From positions 62,001 to 126,000 of the forward strand of contig NZ_BCZS01000014.1 in assembly GCF_001598855.1 (NCBI RefSeq): a DNA stretch of 64,000 nucleotides. Reading direction: 5' to 3'. The notes under the pieces are model-generated. The model was not told where the DNA came from and did no database searches. It saw nothing but the letters and a program-made list of their open reading frames with translations. The number at the start of each line of letters is the position of its first letter. Positions within the stretch are counted from its first letter, which is position 1. This stretch comes from Pluralibacter gergoviae ATCC 33028 = NBRC 105706 (lineage in GTDB: Bacteria > Pseudomonadota > Gammaproteobacteria > Enterobacterales > Enterobacteriaceae). Below, one piece after another: positions 61,267-64,000 of the stretch. The position numbers and the translations under genes were made by a program.

Positions 61267-61356
61267 TGAACGCATTTGTTACCAGTTTCTCATTGCAACC
61301 GGGCGTGATTCACGAAAGAATGCCCGCGAAATTCTTTTCAGGAACAGCGGATTAAT

Positions 61357-62370
61357 ATGAAGGTACTGGTCACCGGCGCCACCAGCGGCTTGGGCCGAAA
61401 TGCGGTGGAGTATTTGCGTCGCAGGGGCGTGAGCGTGAAAGCCACCGGTCGCAATGAGGCGATGGGCAGGCTGCTGACGAAAATGGGCGCGGAGTTTGTG
61501 CACGCCGATCTCACCCAGCTGGTCTCCTCCCAGGCGAAAGTGATGCTGGCCGGTATTGATACGCTGTGGCACTGCTCCAGCTTTACCTCTCCCTGGGGCA
61601 CCCAGGAGGCGTTTGACCTCGCCAACGTCCGCGCCACCCGCCGCCTCGGCGAGTGGGCGGTGGCCTGGGGCGTGCGCAACTTTATCCATATTTCCTCACC
61701 GTCGCTCTACTTCGACTATCGCCACCACCGCGAGATTACGGAAGACTTTCGCCCGCACCGCTTCGCCAACGAGTTTGCCCGCAGCAAGGCCGCCGGCGAA
61801 GAGGTGGTGAAGCTGCTGGCGCAGGCCAACCCCAACACCCGCTTTACGGTGCTGCGTCCGCAGAGCCTGTTTGGCCCGCACGATAAGGTGTTTATTCCGC
61901 GCCTGGCGCAGATGATGCACCACTACGGCAGCGTGCTGCTGCCGCGCGGCGGCGCGGCGATGGTGGATATGACCTACTACGAAAACGCCGTCCACGCCAT
62001 GTGGCTGGCGAGCCAGCCGGAATGCGATGCGCTGCCCTCGGGCCGGGCGTATAACATCACCAACGGCGAGTCCCGCAGCCTGAAGAGCATCGTGCAGCGG
62101 CTTATCGATGAACTCGACATCCGCTGCCGGATCCGCTCGGTGCCCTACCCGATGCTCGATATGGTGGCCCGCAGCATGGAGCGCTTTGGCCGCAAGTCAG
62201 CCAAAGAGCCCACCTTCACCCACTACGGCGTCTCCAAGCTCAACTTCGATTTCACGCTGGATATCAGCCGGGCGGAGCAGGAGCTGGGCTACCGGCCTAT
62301 CGTCTCCCTCGATGAGGGGATCGTGCAGACGGCGGCCTGGCTCCGGGACCACGGCAAGCTGCACCTCTGA
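61357..62370 (+). CDS. ybjS: YbjS, extended SDR / epimerase-like protein
   Basis: It is 337 residues. The nucleotide-binding motif is [16 protein letters not shown] at the N-terminus; the catalytic region reads [10 protein letters not shown] and then NEFARSK (residues 138-144), where the expected YxxxK has Phe140 in place of Tyr. E. coli YbjS has the same as I recall it. It resembles NAD-dependent epimerases and 3-beta-hydroxysteroid dehydrogenases, but the substrate is unknown. It is 90 bases after ybjT. Confidence 0.93.
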   Translation: MKVLVTGATSGLGRNAVEYLRRRGVSVKATGRNEAMGRLLTKMGAEFVHADLTQLVSSQAKVMLAGIDTLWHCSSFTSPWGTQEAFDLANVRATRRLGEWAVAWGVRNFIHISSPSLYFDYRHHREITEDFRPHRFANEFARSKAAGEEVVKLLAQANPNTRFTVLRPQSLFGPHDKVFIPRLAQMMHHYGSVLLPRGGAAMVDMTYYENAVHAMWLASQPECDALPSGRAYNITNGESRSLKSIVQRLIDELDIRCRIRSVPYPMLDMVARSMERFGRKSAKEPTFTHYGVSKLNFDFTLDISRAEQELGYRPIVSLDEGIVQTAAWLRDHGKLHL

Positions 62371-62371
62371 C

Positions 62372-63220
62372 CTACGACGCCTGGCCGTACTTCTCCAGCA
62401 GCGCTTCGGCGATGGCCTGAGTTTCAGCATCGGCCTGCCCATCCCAGCGCGCCGGGCGGAAGTGCATCTGAAACGCCATAATCACCCGCCGCTGCTGCTG
62501 GGCGGTCATCCCCGGCGTCACCTCATAACCGTAGCGCGCCAGCAGGTCGAGCAGCACCAGCCGCGACGTCGGCGTGCCCGGCGCCTGCCCGTGCAGGTAG
62601 TAAGCCACCCGACTATTGTCAGGCCACGCGCCGATGCCCTGCTGGGAGAGCTGCAGCCACGGGAACATCGGGCCGGGATCGTCTTTACGCTGCGGGGCGA
62701 TATCCGCGTGGGCCACAATATTCTCCGGCTCAATGTGGTAGCGGGCGATGATATCTTTCACCAGCGGGATCAGGGCGTTTATCTGCCCCTGCGCGAAGGG
62801 CGCAAAGCTCTTCTCGCCGCCGCTTTTGGTCCAGCCGGCGTTCTCAAGCTCGATGCCAATCGAGGTGTCGTTGATGCGGGTTGCGCCGCGCCAGAAGCTC
62901 GACCCCGCGTGCCAGGCGAGATCGCGCTCCTGCACCAGTTGGTAGATGCGCGGCTTGCCCTTCTGCATCGGCGGAACCGCCGGCACCAGGTAGTGGGCGC
63001 TGACCTGCGATCCGGTCAGGGTGGCGAGGGAGACGTCAAAATCACCGGCGGTATAGTGCAGGACGAGGATTTTGATGCGCGGATAGGCGTTGCGCGCCGG
63101 ATGCAGCGTATCCAGCTGATAGCCGGGCTTATTGACGACGCCCTGCGCTTTTTCCTTCTCTTCCGAGGCGCAGCCCGCCAGCAGCAGCGCCAGAGATAAC
63201 AGCAGCAGGAGTCGCTTCAT
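62372..63220 (-). CDS. amiD: N-acetylmuramoyl-L-alanine amidase AmiD
   Basis: Outer-membrane lipoprotein, zinc amidase (amidase_2) acting on peptidoglycan and anhydro-muropeptides. It is 282 residues with a lipoprotein signal, [19 protein letters not shown], with the lipobox Cys at about residue 17. Zinc ligands are in LVLHYTAGD and [17 protein letters not shown]-terminal peptidoglycan-binding helical domain follows. Its ATG overlaps the ybjQ stop (ATGA), so they are coupled; it is convergent with ybjS with one base between. Confidence 0.95.
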   Translation of the reverse strand: MKRLLLLLSLALLLAGCASEEKEKAQGVVNKPGYQLDTLHPARNAYPRIKILVLHYTAGDFDVSLATLTGSQVSAHYLVPAVPPMQKGKPRIYQLVQERDLAWHAGSSFWRGATRINDTSIGIELENAGWTKSGGEKSFAPFAQGQINALIPLVKDIIARYHIEPENIVAHADIAPQRKDDPGPMFPWLQLSQQGIGAWPDNSRVAYYLHGQAPGTPTSRLVLLDLLARYGYEVTPGMTAQQQRRVIMAFQMHFRPARWDGQADAETQAIAEALLEKYGQAS

Positions 63221-63540
63221 CGCCGGGTTTTCACTGCGGTGCCGCTGACGCTGACCATCAGCATGCTGCTATCTTTGCCGACGGTCTCATAATCAATATC
63301 GATACCGACTACGGCGTTTGCGCCGAGCGCCTTCGCCTGCTCGCCCAGCTCCTTAAAGGCAATTTCGCGCGCTTTGCGCAGCTCTTTCTCATAGGCCCCG
63401 GAGCGGCCGCCGACGATATCGCGGATGCCGGCAAAAAAGTCGCGGAAAATGTTGGCACCGAGAATGGCCTCACCGGTCACCACGCCGCAGTATTCCTCGA
63501 TTGTCTGACCTTCCAGGGTAGGGGTTGTTGAGTATTGCAT
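63217..63540 (-). CDS. ybjQ: YbjQ, UPF0145 family protein
   Basis: It is 107 residues from the ATG giving [21 protein letters not shown]; the frame is open 17 codons upstream without family support. It is a small YbjQ/UPF0145 (heavy-metal-binding-like) protein that forms pentamers in known structures; function unknown. Conserved [20 protein letters not shown] and [15 protein letters not shown] are clear. It is cotranscribed with amiD. Confidence 0.95.
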   Translation of the reverse strand: MQYSTTPTLEGQTIEEYCGVVTGEAILGANIFRDFFAGIRDIVGGRSGAYEKELRKAREIAFKELGEQAKALGANAVVGIDIDYETVGKDSSMLMVSVSGTAVKTRR

Positions 63541-63657
63541 TGCTCCTCCGTCCTCCTTCGTCAATACCTTAGCGCAGTTAGCCAAATACATTCCTATAGC
63601 AATGCGCTATGCTTTTAAAAAACTCAGTACCGTAGACATTTTATAAGGAAATCAGTT

Positions 63658-64000
63658 ATGCGCTACTCAATTACTGCTCTTGTTATTCCCTGCGCGCTCC
63701 TGCTCAGCGCCTGCACTACCGTGACGCCCGCGTTTAAGGATATCGGCAGCCGCTCCGGCCCCTGCATCGAAGGCGGCCCGGACACCGTCGCTCAGGCCTT
63801 CTATGATTACCGTATTCAGCATCGTGAAACGACCCTTGCGGCGCTGCGCCCTTATCTGAGTGACGACCTGAATGACGTACTGACAAAAGCCGATCGCGAT
63901 CCGCAAAAGCGCGCGCTGCTGCATAAAGATCCTTTCACCGGGACGACAACTATCCCTGACAGCGCCGAGGTCGCCAGCGCATCAACGATCCCGAACACCG
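63658..64000 (+). CDS. ybjP: YbjP lipoprotein (5' part only)
   Basis: The first 114 codons are visible and run off the right edge. It begins MRYSITALVIPCALLLSACTT, a lipoprotein signal with lipobox LSAC (Cys at residue 19). The mature part (RSGPCIEGGPDTVAQAFYDYR) matches E. coli YbjP, a DUF3828-type lipoprotein of unknown function. A TAAGGAA ribosome site precedes the ATG. It is divergent from ybjQ. Confidence 0.93.
   Translation, partial: MRYSITALVIPCALLLSACTTVTPAFKDIGSRSGPCIEGGPDTVAQAFYDYRIQHRETTLAALRPYLSDDLNDVLTKADRDPQKRALLHKDPFTGTTTIPDSAEVASASTIPNT

Noticed and set aside
61266-61355. 29-codon frame between ybjT and ybjS
   Set aside because: It starts within the ybjT stop region, has no ribosome-binding site and no resemblance to a known small protein.

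Overview
The window is enterobacterial chromosome. Gene order (rpsA-cmk-aroA-serC-ycaP | ycaO | focA-pflB-pflA | dmsABC | serS-rarA-lolA-ftsK | lrp | trxB-cydDC | aat-infA | clpA-clpS | cspD | macAB | ybjX-ybjD | aqpZ | lysO | hcp-hcr-poxB-ltaE-ybjT-ybjS | amiD-ybjQ | ybjP) follows the E. coli K-12 segment around 19-21 min. The proteins are close to the E. coli ones as I remember them, and third codon positions are mostly G or C. This points to a GC-rich Enterobacteriaceae such as Klebsiella, Enterobacter or a relative; I cannot fix the genus by reading alone.

Layout. 1-5.1 kb: minus-strand housekeeping block (ribosomal protein S1, CMP kinase, aromatic and serine biosynthesis, a shortened YcaP). 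5.2-11.5 kb: YcaO and the anaerobic formate module (channel FocA, pyruvate formate-lyase, its activase). 11.6-18 kb: a LysR gene, the YcaD transporter and the DMSO reductase operon, with FNR and ModE sites upstream of dmsA. 18-21 kb: an accessory LysR / metabolite:H+ symporter / type II dehydroquinase cluster, probably for quinate- or shikimate-type compounds. 21-34 kb: serS, rarA, lolA, ftsK (with a LexA box), lrp, trxB and cydDC. 34-41.5 kb: an accessory island. 41.5-64 kb: conserved core again, ending inside ybjP.

The most interesting stretch is 34.0-41.5 kb, between cydC and aat. It carries a cytoplasmic GH105-type unsaturated uronyl hydrolase, an 827-residue protein of unresolved enzyme family, an ExuT-like hexuronate transporter and a LacI regulator: a compact candidate system for taking up and cleaving an unsaturated uronide. 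At its right edge, just before aat, lies a decayed second copy of the 3' end of cydC, containing a one-base deletion. By recollection this copy resembles E. coli CydC more than the tail of the intact gene does. The simplest reading is that the island inserted into the end of cydC, supplied a substitute tail and pushed the original tail 7.5 kb away. A truncated AraC-type regulator and unrecognised decayed sequence flank the cargo.

Other points: YcaP lacks about 80 central residues in frame; the serW tRNA that E. coli has between infA and clpA is not there; regulatory sites can be read for pfl (FNR), dms (FNR, ModE), ftsK (LexA), hcp (FNR, NsrR), poxB (RpoS-type -10) and, weakly, macA (PhoP). 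I saw no CRISPR array, tRNA, rRNA or intact insertion sequence.
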